A program made the position numbers and the translations under genes. A stretch of 21,045 nt of DNA, from assembly GCA_964606855.1 (NCBI GenBank), contig CAZSHM010000032.1, positions 1-21,045 of the forward strand. Reading direction: 5' to 3'. Numbering within the stretch: the stretch's first letter is position 1; every line of letters begins with the position of its first letter. The notes below the pieces were generated by a model, which was given only the letters and a program-made list of their open reading frames with translations, was not told where the DNA came from and did not search any database. This document shows positions 7,901 through 14,531 of the stretch, piece by piece. The DNA is from UBA7185 sp964606855. Its GTDB lineage: Bacteria; Bacillota; Peptococcia; Peptococcales; Peptococcaceae.

Positions 7901-7928
7901 TTTCGATCTTTCCGGCCAAAAATCCTGC
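7901..7928 (-). promoter_or_regulatory. Candidate sigma-H promoter for the S-layer gene
   Basis: On the minus strand GCAGGATTT (7928-7920) is followed after 14 bases by CGAAA (7905-7901). The Bacillus sigma-H consensus is about RWAGGAxxT, 14 bases, HGAAT, so there is one mismatch in each box. It lies about 100 bases upstream of ATG 7800. A sigma-A reading is also possible with TTGGCC and TATTAT at an 18-base spacing. Weak evidence on its own. Confidence 0.35.
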
Positions 7929-8006
7929 CTCTCTTTGTAATTTTTTTGTCATTTTTCGCGCGTTTTCCCTTCTCTGCCGAGTTTGCCCGCACGCGCCGAC
8001 GCGGAG

Positions 8007-8039
8007 AAAAAAAGGTCCGCACGAGGATTCGCGCGAACC
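8007..8039 (-). terminator. Intrinsic terminator after tRNA-Pro
   Basis: On the minus strand GGTTCGCGC pairs with GTGCGGACC (9 bp with two G-T pairs, 8-base loop) and is followed directly by seven T. It starts 6 bases after the tRNA end and separates the tRNA transcript from the S-layer gene. Confidence 0.85.
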
Positions 8040-8045
8040 TGTGGA

Positions 8046-8120
8046 TCGGGACGACAAGACTTGAACTTGCGACCTCTGCAACCCCAATGCAGCACTCTAG
8101 CCAAACTGAGCTACGCCCCG
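8046..8120 (-). tRNA. tRNA-Pro (anticodon GGG)
   Basis: A 75-base cloverleaf. The acceptor stem CGGGGCG pairs with CGTCCCG (one G-T pair), followed by discriminator A. The D arm is GCTC/GAGT. The anticodon stem CTGCA/TGCAG encloses loop TTGGGGT, giving anticodon GGG with G37, as expected of proline tRNAs, which reads CCC and CCU codons. The T arm has TTCAAGT between GCAAG and CTTGT. The 3' CCA is not directly encoded after the discriminator (TCCA follows). It has its own promoter and terminator. Confidence 0.93.
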
Positions 8121-8144
8121 ATGCCAGCTGCTGCTGACAATCTT

Positions 8145-8173
8145 ATTGTAGGATCTCTCGTCCCGCCTGTCAA
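8145..8173 (-). promoter_or_regulatory. Sigma-A promoter for tRNA-Pro
   Basis: TTGACA (8173-8168), a 17-base spacer and TACAAT (8150-8145) on the minus strand. The -10 box ends 24 bases before the mature tRNA, leaving a short 5' leader to be removed by RNase P. Confidence 0.88.
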
Positions 8174-8324
8174 GAAGAATCTGCAAATCAGCGCGAATTT
8201 TTGCGATCCCCCTCGGGAGGCCTCAGGTGTACCGCGCGACATCCGGCGCGGGCTTCCCTCCCGCCGGACGTGCGCTGACAAGCGCATTGCTACATCCCCC
8301 CCGATGCCTCCCGGAAGGAAGCGC
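8174..8324. other. Spacer between the divergent tRNA-Pro and smsC promoters
   Basis: No gene is seen. The stretch holds two possible hairpins: TCCGGC...CCGCCGGA (about 8242-8268, with a 2-base bulge) and a perfect TGCGCT-GACA-AGCGCA stem-loop (8271-8286). Neither is followed by a T run. They could be regulator sites or chance in GC-rich DNA. Confidence 0.3.
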
Positions 8325-8352
8325 TTGACAACCTACTTTCCTGTAGTATAAT
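8325..8352 (+). promoter_or_regulatory. Sigma-A promoter for smsCB
   Basis: TTGACA (8325-8330) and TATAAT (8347-8352), both perfect, with a 16-base spacer. The spacer is bounded by an inverted repeat CTAC (8333-8336) and GTAG (8343-8346). The expected transcript has a leader of about 90 bases before smsC. Confidence 0.9.
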
Positions 8353-8432
8353 ACCTATGTCGCCCTCTTTCTGTCCCTTCCGGACAAACTGCGGCACGAT
8401 CAGGCAAGGCCGAACCGCACGGGGAGAATACT

Positions 8433-8441
8433 ATGAGATAA
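8433..8441 (+). other. Two-codon minigene (Met-Arg-stop) in the smsC leader
   Basis: ATG-AGA-TAA lies directly behind a good ribosome site (GGGGAG, 8421-8426) and 10 bases before the smsC start. Its stop codon touches the AAGGTG ribosome site of smsC. It may be chance, or it may tune ribosome loading onto smsC. Confidence 0.35.
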
Positions 8442-8451
8442 GGTGATGCAA

Positions 8452-9204
8452 ATGATCAAATTGGAACATATCTCCTTTCAGGTGGAAGAGAAGGAAATTC
8501 TAAAGGACATCAACCTGACGATCGACGACCGCTTTGTGGCCATCACCGGCCCCAACGGCAGCGGGAAGTCCACGCTGCTGAAAATCATCATGGGTCTGGT
8601 CCGGCCTACCTCCGGCAGAATATACCTCGACGGGGAGGATATCACCGAGCTTTCCATCACGGAACGGGCCAACCGCGGCATCAGCTTTGCTTTCCAAGAC
8701 CCCGTCCGCTTTAAGGGACTGAAAGTGCGCGATCTCTTGGAACTGGCCGGCGGCGCGGACCAGAGCGGCGACCGTCTCAGCCATGCCTGCCAGGTGCTGA
8801 GTGAGGTCGGGCTCTGCGCCAAGGATTACATCGACCGCGAACTGGACGACACGCTCTCCGGCGGTGAGATGAAGCGCATCGAGATCGCCATGGCGGCGGC
8901 GCGCGGCACCAAGGTGACGCTCTTCGACGAGCCGGAGGCCGGCATCGACCTCTGGAGCTTCCAGAATCTCATCCAGGTGTTCGAAAAACTGCACCGTGAT
9001 ACCTCCGGCACGATCGTGATCATCAGCCACCAGGAGCGTCTCCTGAAGATTGTGGACAAAATCCTCTACCTGAAGGACGGCCGAATCATCGAGTACGGCG
9101 ACCGCGCCAGCGTGACGGAACATCTGGCGCTGGGCGTCTGTCCTTCCTGCGACGCGCCGCTCGAAAATCAGGAAGTCTGCGCGAGAGGAAAAGAGGTGCT
9201 TTGA
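8452..9204 (+). CDS. smsC: SmsC/SufC-like ABC ATPase of Fe-S cluster assembly
   Basis: A 250-residue soluble ABC ATPase that, with SmsB, forms a minimal scaffold for assembling Fe-S clusters in the cytoplasm. Visible motifs are Walker A GPNGSGKST (33-41), the Q-loop Gln82 in SFAFQDPVRF, the signature LSGGEMKRIEIA (135-146), Walker B VTLFDEPEAGID (155-166) and the switch His193 in IISHQER. The SufC-type reading SGGEMKR and DEPEAGID separate it from transport ATPases. The C-terminus carries a CPSC pair (Cys230, Cys233) plus Cys243, a possible metal or disulfide site. ATG 8452 is chosen because AAGGTG lies 6 bases upstream; GTG 8443 and ATG 8446 are alternatives. One base separates its stop from the smsB start. 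No cysteine desulfurase, sufS, sufU or second scaffold gene is next to it. Confidence 0.93.
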   Translation: MIKLEHISFQVEEKEILKDINLTIDDRFVAITGPNGSGKSTLLKIIMGLVRPTSGRIYLDGEDITELSITERANRGISFAFQDPVRFKGLKVRDLLELAGGADQSGDRLSHACQVLSEVGLCAKDYIDRELDDTLSGGEMKRIEIAMAAARGTKVTLFDEPEAGIDLWSFQNLIQVFEKLHRDTSGTIVIISHQERLLKIVDKILYLKDGRIIEYGDRASVTEHLALGVCPSCDAPLENQEVCARGKEVL

Positions 9205-9205
9205 C

Positions 9206-10123
9206 ATGGACGCAATTCAAAAGAGCCTTCTGCGGCAGGTGGCAGAACTGGAGACGCTGCCGGAGGGCGCGTACAACATCCGCAGCAACGGCAAGAGCGC
9301 TGCGCGCAACACCACCGCCTCCATCGACATCGTCACGAAAACGGACAAACCTGGCATCGACATCCGCATCCGGCCCGGCACCAAGGGGCAGAGCGTCCAC
9401 ATTCCCGTCATCATCAGCCAGAGCGGTCTGCAGGAAGTGGTCTACAACGACTTCTTCATCGGCGAGGACTGCGATGTGACCATCATAGCGGGCTGCGGCA
9501 TCTCCAACTGCGGGGGCGGCGACTCCCGGCACGATGGTGTCCACCGCTTCTTCGTCGGCCCGCGCAGCCGGGTCAAATACATTGAGCGGCACTACGGGGA
9601 GGGGACAGGTCAGGGGAAGCGGCTGATGAACCCGACCACCGTGATCGAACTCTCGGAGGGGGCCACCATGGAGCTGGAGACTTCCCAGATTGGCGGCATC
9701 CACGACACGCTGCGCGTCACAGACGCCAAGCTGGCCGAGAACGCGACCCTGATTCTCCACGACAAGATCCTCACCGACGGTGCCCAGCACGCGAGAGCGG
9801 AGCTCCGGGTGTCCATGGACGGCGACGGCTCCTCCTGCGACCTCATCAGCCGCGGCGTGGCCCGGGAACACAGCTGCCAGGAGGTCGTCATCCGCATTGA
9901 CGGCAACGCCGCCTGCAGCGGACACGCGGCCTGCGACTCCATCATCATGGATCACGGCATCATCCTGGCGGAACCGCAGCTGCGCGCCACCAACGTGGAT
10001 GCCTCCCTGATCCACGAAGCCGCCATCGGCAAAATCGCCGGCGATCAGCTGATGAAACTGATGACCCTGGGCCTGACCGAGAAAGAGGCCGAGGAGACCA
10101 TCATCCGCGGATTCCTGCAGTAA
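9206..10123 (+). CDS. smsB: SmsB/SufBD-like Fe-S cluster scaffold protein
   Basis: A 305-residue SufB/SufD family protein, shorter than E. coli SufB (about 495) or SufD (about 420). It lacks their long N-terminal domains, as expected for the two-gene SMS system in which one SmsB replaces both. The beta-helix core runs from about residue 40 to 255. The family's C-terminal block is clear: ASLIHEAAIGKI (266-277), then MTLGLTEKEAEETIIRGFL (286-304), the helices that contact the ATPase. Possible cluster or sulfur ligands are Cys97 and Cys102, Cys211, Cys224, Cys237 and Cys243, with His250 in IIMDHGI. The ribosome site AAAGAGGTG is inside the end of smsC and the genes are 1 base apart, so the two are translated together. 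Confidence 0.92.
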   Translation: MDAIQKSLLRQVAELETLPEGAYNIRSNGKSAARNTTASIDIVTKTDKPGIDIRIRPGTKGQSVHIPVIISQSGLQEVVYNDFFIGEDCDVTIIAGCGISNCGGGDSRHDGVHRFFVGPRSRVKYIERHYGEGTGQGKRLMNPTTVIELSEGATMELETSQIGGIHDTLRVTDAKLAENATLILHDKILTDGAQHARAELRVSMDGDGSSCDLISRGVAREHSCQEVVIRIDGNAACSGHAACDSIIMDHGIILAEPQLRATNVDASLIHEAAIGKIAGDQLMKLMTLGLTEKEAEETIIRGFLQ

Positions 10124-10167
10124 ACCGGGCCCGTCTTCGGCGCGCCGTGCAAATTCACTACAGCCCC

Positions 10168-10201
10168 CGGGGCCCGGCAATCTCGCCGCGGCCCCGTTTT
10201 T
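10168..10201 (+). terminator. Intrinsic terminator after smsB
   Basis: CGGGGCCCGGC pairs with GCCGCGGCCCCG (11 bp with a single bulged base, 6-base loop), followed by five T on the plus strand, 45 bases after the smsB stop. Confidence 0.85.
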
Positions 10202-10308
10202 CGTCCGCGCGTGCCTATTCCCCCGGCTGCGGCTCCCGCCAGCTTCGACCGTCTTCGCCTTTCTTCTTTTATAGACGCTCTGTTCAGGAAAAAGTTCCGC
10301 GCCGGCAT

Positions 10309-10337
10309 AAAAAAGGCCCGCCGCAGCGCGGCGAGCC
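10309..10337 (-). terminator. Intrinsic terminator after dctM (TRAP 1)
   Basis: On the minus strand GGCTCGCCGC pairs with GCGGCGGGCC (10 bp, one G-T pair, 3-base loop GCT), followed by six T. It faces the smsB terminator, as expected between convergent operons. Confidence 0.92.
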
Positions 10338-10360
10338 GGATTCAGCGACAGTTCCCTATC

Positions 10361-11629
10361 TCAGATAATCAGCGACGGGAAAAAGAGCGGCAGATAGACG
10401 ATCAGGAAAAACACCGCGAGCAGGCCGATCAGGTACGGGACAACGGCCTTGGCGATGAGCTCGATGGGTTTCCCCGTGATGCCCGAGGCGACAAACAGAT
10501 TGATGGCGACCGGCGGCGTGATCATGCCGATGGCGATGCCCACCACAAAGAGGATGCCAAAGTGCGTCAGATCGATGCCAAGCCCTGTCACCAGCGGCAG
10601 AAACACCGGCGTCAGAATGATGATGGCGGAAGATGTCTCCATGAAAACGCCGGCGATGATGATCACCAGCGCGATGATGAACATCAGCACATACTTGTTG
10701 GTGGAGATCCCCAGGATCGAATTGGCGATCGCGCCGGGAATCCCGTAATTCGCCAGCACCCAGCTGAAGGGGCCGCTGCAGGCGATGATGATCATAATGA
10801 CCGCCGAGGTCTTGGCGCTGCCCTTCATGATCTCAAACAGGCGCGGCAGCGTCATATCGCGGTAGATCAGAAACGAGACGAGCATGGCGTAGACCACGGC
10901 GACGGCCGCCGCCTCGGAGGGCGTAAACAAGCCGGAAAAAATGCCTCCCAGGATGATGACCGGCATCAGAAGCCCGGGCACCGCGCGCAGAAATGTCCTG
11001 AAAAAATTCTGCAGGGAAAACGGGGCGCCCTTGGGATAGTTGTGGCGATAGGCCTGCGCGAGGGCGATCACAATCAGAACCACACCCATCAGAATGCCCG
11101 GCGCGAAACCGTTGGTGAAAAGGCGATTCAGGGTCGTCCCGTCGCCGGCACAGACCGCGTAGAGCACCATCGGCACCGACGGCGGGATGACCACGCCGAT
11201 GGTGCCGGCCGCGGCAATCAGCGCGGCCGCGGAGTCCTCATCGTATCCGCGCTCCTTCAGCTGCGGAATCAGCGTCGCGCCCACGGCCGCGGTGGTTGCC
11301 GCGCCGGAGCCGGAGATGGCCGCGAAGAACATGCTCGTCACCACGGAGACGATAGAAAGGCCGCCCTTGATCATGCCCAGGAAGGATTCCGCAAACTGCA
11401 CCAGGAAACGGGATATGGCCCCCTGTGCCAGGAGATCGCCCGCCAGAATAAAGAAGGGCACCGCGATCAACGGAAAGGAGTTCGTGCTGGCGAACATCCG
11501 CTGTGCCAACATGCCAAGACTCACGTCTCCGGAGAGCATCACTGCCACCGAGGCGAGGAGAATGGCAAAGGCCACGGGAATCCCCAGCAGCAGCGCGACG
11601 ATAAACACCGAAAACAGCAGAACCGTCAT
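10361..11629 (-). CDS. dctM: TRAP transporter large permease subunit DctM (system 1)
   Basis: A 422-residue integral membrane protein with about 11-12 membrane segments; the usual DctM length is about 425. This subunit forms the sodium- and substrate-translocating elevator of a tripartite ATP-independent periplasmic (TRAP) transporter. Family features seen: an N-terminal LLGIPVAFAI helix, PFFILAGDLLAQG, the AAISGSGAATTAAVGATLIP hairpin region, GTIGVVIPPSVPMVLYA, TPSEAAAVAVVYA and a final GMITPPVAINLFVASGITGKP block. The start overlaps the dctQ stop as ATGA, so the two membrane subunits are likely made in equal amounts. The acid or sugar acid carried cannot be read from the permease. Confidence 0.95.
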   Translation of the reverse strand: MTVLLFSVFIVALLLGIPVAFAILLASVAVMLSGDVSLGMLAQRMFASTNSFPLIAVPFFILAGDLLAQGAISRFLVQFAESFLGMIKGGLSIVSVVTSMFFAAISGSGAATTAAVGATLIPQLKERGYDEDSAAALIAAAGTIGVVIPPSVPMVLYAVCAGDGTTLNRLFTNGFAPGILMGVVLIVIALAQAYRHNYPKGAPFSLQNFFRTFLRAVPGLLMPVIILGGIFSGLFTPSEAAAVAVVYAMLVSFLIYRDMTLPRLFEIMKGSAKTSAVIMIIIACSGPFSWVLANYGIPGAIANSILGISTNKYVLMFIIALVIIIAGVFMETSSAIIILTPVFLPLVTGLGIDLTHFGILFVVGIAIGMITPPVAINLFVASGITGKPIELIAKAVVPYLIGLLAVFFLIVYLPLFFPSLII

Positions 11630-12117
11630 TGCTTTGCCCCTCCCTTCTCTGTCAAGAGCTGCAAGATCTCATTCAAGGCATGGACGGCCATCAGACCAAA
11701 GCCGATCGGCACCGACCAGTACATATACTTCATGGGAATCCGCAAAGCCGGCGTCTGCTGCGCCTGCTGCCCCGCGTACCAGAACCCGTAGTAGACCACG
11801 GCGCAGAAAACCACCAGGCAGACCGCATGAACCAGAATGCGGATCCAACGCTGCTGCTTGCGCGGAAAGAATCCCTGCACAAAGGTGATGGCGATATGGG
11901 ATCCCTCCTTGTAGACGCAGCTGGCGCCCAGGAACGTAGTCCAGACCAGCAGGTAGCGGTTCAGTTCCTCGCTCCACTGCAGCGCCTTAAACCACATACG
12001 GCAAACGATCTGCGCGATGGTGATGCCGACCATCGCCGCCAGCATGATCACCACGACGGCCAGACAGATTTTGTCGATCTGGTCGCTGAATTTCTTGAAT
12101 GCTTTGACAAATCCCAT
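11626..12117 (-). CDS. dctQ: TRAP transporter small permease subunit DctQ (system 1)
   Basis: A 163-residue protein with four predicted membrane segments (about 17-38, 50-72, 90-112 and 130-152), as expected of DctQ, which scaffolds the large permease. The family motif is present: WSEELNRYLLVWTTFLGASCVYKEGSHI, with the conserved Glu pair and RYL. AAGGAG lies about 10 bases upstream of ATG 12117. It follows dctP after a 307-base gap holding a terminator-like hairpin and overlaps dctM by 4 bases. Confidence 0.94.
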   Translation of the reverse strand: MGFVKAFKKFSDQIDKICLAVVVIMLAAMVGITIAQIVCRMWFKALQWSEELNRYLLVWTTFLGASCVYKEGSHIAITFVQGFFPRKQQRWIRILVHAVCLVVFCAVVYYGFWYAGQQAQQTPALRIPMKYMYWSVPIGFGLMAVHALNEILQLLTEKGGAKQ

Positions 12118-12424
12118 ATGAAACCGACTCCTTTTCCCCGCTCACCGCATCTCCGCGCGACCAGCGCTCTCCTGTACTGCGATCTACCTTTTTGTGCGCC
12201 GCCCGGATCCCCCAAATCTCGTAAAACGTAAAAAACAAGAGACCGCCGCGCCGCGGCGTGGGCCGCTCGGAAAAGCGGCCCTTGTCTCGTGCGGCAGTCT
12301 CTTTTGCTCGATTTTTATGCAGATCGCCATCCGCCCGCATCCCCGCCTCCGGGATTCCGGTCCGTGTCCGACAGGCGTTCATGCGGACTGCGCTCCCTGC
12401 GGCATCCGGTTTCAGCGGCCCTGC
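12118..12424 (-). other. Gap between dctP and dctQ of TRAP system 1
   Basis: No credible gene. The gap carries the large branched hairpin with a T run described at 12229-12305 and the dctQ ribosome site. I saw no clear second promoter between the hairpin and dctQ, so the membrane genes probably depend on read-through. Confidence 0.5.
12229..12305 (-). terminator. Branched terminator-like hairpin between dctP and dctQ
   Basis: On the minus strand AAGAGACTGCCGC pairs with GCGGCGGTCTCTT (13 bp, one G-T pair). Inside it GGGCCGCT pairs with AGCGGCCC (8 bp, 6-base loop). The outer stem is followed by GTTTTTT. It probably ends most dctP transcripts and lets a fraction continue into dctQM. Confidence 0.85.
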
Positions 12425-13447
12425 TTACTGGGCAATGGCCTCCTGGATACGAGCCAGATAGTCGGAGTATTCCGGATACTTGTCATAGACAACCTGCACG
12501 GCCTGACGGAAGCTGTCCAGATCCGGATTCTCATCGACTTCCATGCCGTTGTCCTTCATCTCCTGCAGCTGTGCGGCTTCGTTATCGGCCACCCAGGCGC
12601 GCTCGTACTCGGCTGCTTCCTGTGCGGATTCCTGGAAGATGGTCTGCACGTCTTCCGGCAGCGCATTGAACTTATCCAAACTCATGGTGATGATGGCGGT
12701 CGCATAGGTATGCCGTGTCAGCGTCGCATATTTCTGGTTGGAATCCCACAGGCTGTAGGAGCAGATGACGTTGATCGGGTTCTCCTGCCCTTCGATCGTG
12801 CCGTTCTGCAGCGCGGTCAGGGTTTCCTGCCAAGCCATCGGGCTGGCGTTCGCGCCCAGCGCTTCGAAGGTTGCGGCATAGACTTCATTCTCCATGACGC
12901 GCAGCTTTAAGCCGGCCACATCGGCAGCGGTGTGCACAGGTCTGACACTGTTGGTCAGGTTGCGGAATCCGCGCTCCGCATAGGCCAGGCCCTTCAGGTT
13001 GGAGCTCTCCAGGGTGCCCAGGAGTTCCTGCCCGATCTCGCCGTCCAGAACCGTGTAGGCTTCCTCACTGTTGGCGAAAAGGAATGGCATATCCAGAACG
13101 CCCATGTCCTTCGAGAAGTTGACGAACGGGCCGCTGGTCACGATGCCCATCTCCAGTTCGCCGATGGACATGCTCTCCAGCATCGCCGCCTCGTCGCCCA
13201 GCTCGCCGTTGGGATGAATCTCAATTACGTAAGCGCCGTTGGTGCGCTCTTCCACCAATTCCTTAAATTTCTCCGCGGCAACCTGGAAGCTGTCCTGCTC
13301 GTTGACCGTGGTTCCCAGGCGCATCACAACCGGCTCCGCGTTCTCTCCGCCCTGCTCCTGCTGGCCGCCGCCGCCACCGCAGGCCGTCAGCGTGAGCGCC
13401 ATGGCGGCTACCGTGAGTGCGGCGATCCATTTCTTTGCTTTTTTCAT
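12425..13447 (-). CDS. dctP: TRAP transporter substrate-binding lipoprotein DctP (system 1)
   Basis: A 340-residue DctP-family solute-binding protein. Residues 1-22 are a lipoprotein signal (MKKAKKWIAA, hydrophobic core, LTAC lipobox with Cys23), followed by a Gly run and an acidic linker, so it is anchored on the outer face of the membrane. The family pattern is clear: RGFRNLTNSVRPV (159-171) and GLKLRVMEN (179-187), where Arg183 should be the arginine that binds the substrate carboxylate. WQETLTALQNGTIEGQENP is the characteristic block after it. The ligand is probably a C4-dicarboxylate, sugar acid or similar carboxylate; the exact compound is not readable. GGAGGAG lies 9 bases before ATG 13447, with a consensus-like promoter further upstream. 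Confidence 0.94.
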   Translation of the reverse strand: MKKAKKWIAALTVAAMALTLTACGGGGGQQEQGGENAEPVVMRLGTTVNEQDSFQVAAEKFKELVEERTNGAYVIEIHPNGELGDEAAMLESMSIGELEMGIVTSGPFVNFSKDMGVLDMPFLFANSEEAYTVLDGEIGQELLGTLESSNLKGLAYAERGFRNLTNSVRPVHTAADVAGLKLRVMENEVYAATFEALGANASPMAWQETLTALQNGTIEGQENPINVICSYSLWDSNQKYATLTRHTYATAIITMSLDKFNALPEDVQTIFQESAQEAAEYERAWVADNEAAQLQEMKDNGMEVDENPDLDSFRQAVQVVYDKYPEYSDYLARIQEAIAQ

Positions 13448-13516
13448 GTTGTACTCTCCTCCAATAAATAAAGATAGTTTTCAGTTTCAGACAGCAAAAA
13501 ACCTGCCCATGCACAG

Positions 13517-13545
13517 AGTATAGCACCGCCCGCGAGAGAAGTCAA
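13517..13545 (-). promoter_or_regulatory. Sigma-A promoter for TRAP operon 1
   Basis: TTGACT (13545-13540), a 17-base spacer and TATACT (13522-13517) on the minus strand, about 70 bases before dctP. Eight bases upstream of the -35 box lies an imperfect palindrome TTAGA...TCTAA (13553-13570), a possible activator site. Confidence 0.85.
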
Positions 13546-13596
13546 TCCTGTGTTAGATAAAAGATTCTAAATTCTTTCTATCGTTATAGTACAGTT

Positions 13597-13637
13597 GCGC
13601 GGCGCGCTCGTCCGCAGGCGGATTTTCCGCGCCGCGC
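13597..13637 (-). other. Long GC hairpin after rsmE
   Basis: GCGCGGCGCG (13597-13606) and CGCGCCGCGC (13628-13637) form a perfect 10-bp stem, with an inner TCCGC-AG-GCGGA hairpin (13611-13622). No T run follows on either strand. It probably marks the 3' end of the MFS-prmA-rsmE transcript, but it is not a standard terminator. Confidence 0.4.
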
Positions 13638-13681
13638 CCTGATCCGGTTCCCGCAGCGCCGGACGGCGAAACCGGCCGCGC

Positions 13682-14518
13682 CTATCCCAGATCACCATAC
13701 TCATAGAGCAGCATGGCGAGCGCCGCCGGCCCCGCCGTCTCCGTGCGCAGGATGCGCGGCCCCAGTCCGGCGCTCCGCACGCCCAATTTCCGCAGCTGCG
13801 CAACCTCCTCCGGCGCCAGGCCGCCTTCCGGCCCCACCAGGAGCGACACGGCGCGCGGCGCCGGCGTCCCCCGCAGAAGCGTCCGCAGCCCAAGCGCAGT
13901 CTCCTCCTCCCAGAGGACGACGCAGAGTTCCCCCGCAGCAGCGCGCCGTTCCAGGCATTGCAGGAGTTCCTGCCAGCTCAGGCAGGGGCCGATCTGCGGC
14001 ACCTGGAGCCTGCGGGCCTGCTGGCTCGCCTCCCGGGCGATTTTCTGCCAGCGCGCCGTCTTTTTCGCCGCCCTCTCCTCCGCAAGCCGCGCCACGCTGC
14101 GCTGCGTCTGCACCGGAAACAGCGCGTACACGCCCAGCTCCGTGCACTTTTGTATGATCTGCTCCAGCTTGTCGCCCTTCGGCATCCCCTGGTACAGCGT
14201 CACCTGAACCGCCGCGTCCGGCTGCTGCGCGCTGCACGCCACGACGCGCCCCGCGATTTCTTCCCGACCGAAGCGCTCCAGCTCCACCAGGCGCACGGCG
14301 CCGTCGCCAGTACAGGCCGCCACCCGCATGCCGGGCCGCATCCGCAGCACGCCCCCCATATGGCGGGCCAGGTCGCCGCGAAAATACACCGTGTCCTCGC
14401 CCGCGTCCTCCGGCGGCACAAAAAAGCGGCGCAGCGTCCGTGCCGCCTCTGCCGCCCCGGCGGGCTCCCTCTCCGGCAAGGCATCCCCGTTCGTCTTCCG
14501 CTCCGGCGATCTCTCCAC
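13682..14518 (-). CDS. rsmE: 16S rRNA (uracil-N3)-methyltransferase RsmE
   Basis: A 278-residue SPOUT methyltransferase expected to methylate N3 of U1498 in 16S rRNA. A PUA-like N-terminal domain covers about 28-100 (RRFFVPPEDAGEDTVYFRGD, then HMGGVLRM). The catalytic domain shows QGMPKGDKLEQIIQKCTELGV (110-130), LLVGPEGGLAPEEV (227-239) and LGPRILRTETAGPAALAML (252-270), which form the cofactor knot. No ATG is available at the 5' end; I chose GTG 14518 because AGAGGTG lies 5 bases upstream, just behind the prmA stop. This gives about 28 extra Pro/Glu-rich residues before the usual RRFF start. It follows prmA by 13 bases; prmA-rsmE is a common pair. Confidence 0.92.
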   Translation of the reverse strand: MERSPERKTNGDALPEREPAGAAEAARTLRRFFVPPEDAGEDTVYFRGDLARHMGGVLRMRPGMRVAACTGDGAVRLVELERFGREEIAGRVVACSAQQPDAAVQVTLYQGMPKGDKLEQIIQKCTELGVYALFPVQTQRSVARLAEERAAKKTARWQKIAREASQQARRLQVPQIGPCLSWQELLQCLERRAAAGELCVVLWEEETALGLRTLLRGTPAPRAVSLLVGPEGGLAPEEVAQLRKLGVRSAGLGPRILRTETAGPAALAMLLYEYGDLG

Positions 14519-14531
14519 AACAGCACCTCTT

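Noticed and set aside
7841..8137. Plus-strand frame across tRNA-Pro
   Set aside because: It runs antisense through a clear tRNA gene with its own promoter and terminator.
10211..11791. Plus-strand open frame of 526 codons opposite dctM
   Set aside because: Its product is an improbable run of Asp, His, Arg, Gln and Asn, which is the mirror of GC-rich membrane-protein codons. dctM on the other strand is unmistakable.
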